Shown in pieces: positions 6,389-6,410 of a stretch of DNA of 6,410 nucleotides; within the stretch, counting starts at the first letter, position 1, and each line of letters begins with the position of its first letter. The stretch covers positions 1-6,410 of the forward strand of contig JAGLUM010000365.1 in NCBI GenBank assembly GCA_023134755.1, given 5' to 3'. The notes under the pieces were generated by a model, which was given only the letters and a program-made list of their open reading frames with translations, was not told the DNA's origin and searched no databases. The DNA comes from Fidelibacterota bacterium. Lineage in GTDB: Bacteria; Fidelibacterota; Fidelibacteria; Fidelibacterales; Fidelibacteraceae. The position numbers and the translations under genes were made by a program.

Positions 6389-6410
6389 ATGAGGCTAGCA
6401 AAGTTATTAG
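6389..6410 (+). CDS. Start of an unidentified gene (partial, cut by window edge)
   Basis: An ATG at 6389 is preceded by a strong Shine-Dalgarno AAGGAG (6376-6381) with a 7-nt spacer, the best ribosome-binding site on this strand. Only seven codons are visible, reading MRLAKLL. This could open a signal peptide or simply a basic-hydrophobic N-terminus. In many genomes dnaX is followed by ybaB and recR. The visible residues do not resemble the usual YbaB start, but too little is present to exclude anything. The gene is on the dnaX strand, 116 bp after its stop. Confidence 0.6.

Overview
The window looks like chromosomal DNA from a Gram-negative bacterium of moderately low G+C, about 40% by eye. 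It carries one divergently arranged pair of gene blocks around a 175-bp intergenic region. The short (~100 nt) SRP RNA without an Alu domain, the probable lipoprotein signal on the glycosidase, and the sodium symporter/glycosidase pairing would fit an FCB-type lineage (Bacteroidota, Calditrichota, Marinimicrobia or relatives). That assignment is inference; there is no rRNA or other decisive marker here.

Left block, minus strand. A signal-peptide-bearing GH13 alpha-glucan debranching enzyme of pullulanase/isoamylase type (2224-4284) is followed 82 bp later by a sodium:solute symporter of the SSS family (303-2141). The pair ends at a strong, bidirectional intrinsic terminator (258-284). The simplest reading is a small alpha-glucan use cassette: the enzyme hydrolyses branched glucan outside the cytoplasm and the symporter imports a product. 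The transport substrate is inferred from context only. A cre-like (LacI/GalR-type) pseudopalindrome lies 50 bp upstream of the glycosidase start.

Right block, plus strand. The bacterial small SRP RNA gene (ffs, about 4460-4560) lies immediately upstream of dnaX (4590-6272), the DNA polymerase III clamp-loader subunit gamma/tau. DnaX must start at a TTG codon. An A7 run lies in its Pro/Ser/Lys-rich linker. Slippage there would end translation after one codon in the -1 frame, giving a gamma-sized product of about 435 residues. After dnaX, a 116-bp spacer with a possible promoter leads to the first seven codons of another gene, which leaves the window.

The first 300 bases hold no convincing protein gene. 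They can be folded into several nested stems, including a 16-bp perfect palindrome, and end at the bidirectional terminator. This may be a plus-strand structured RNA that I cannot assign to a known family. No mobile elements, CRISPR arrays, tRNAs or defence genes were seen. The most useful leads are the possible dnaX slippage site and the unassigned structured region at the left edge.
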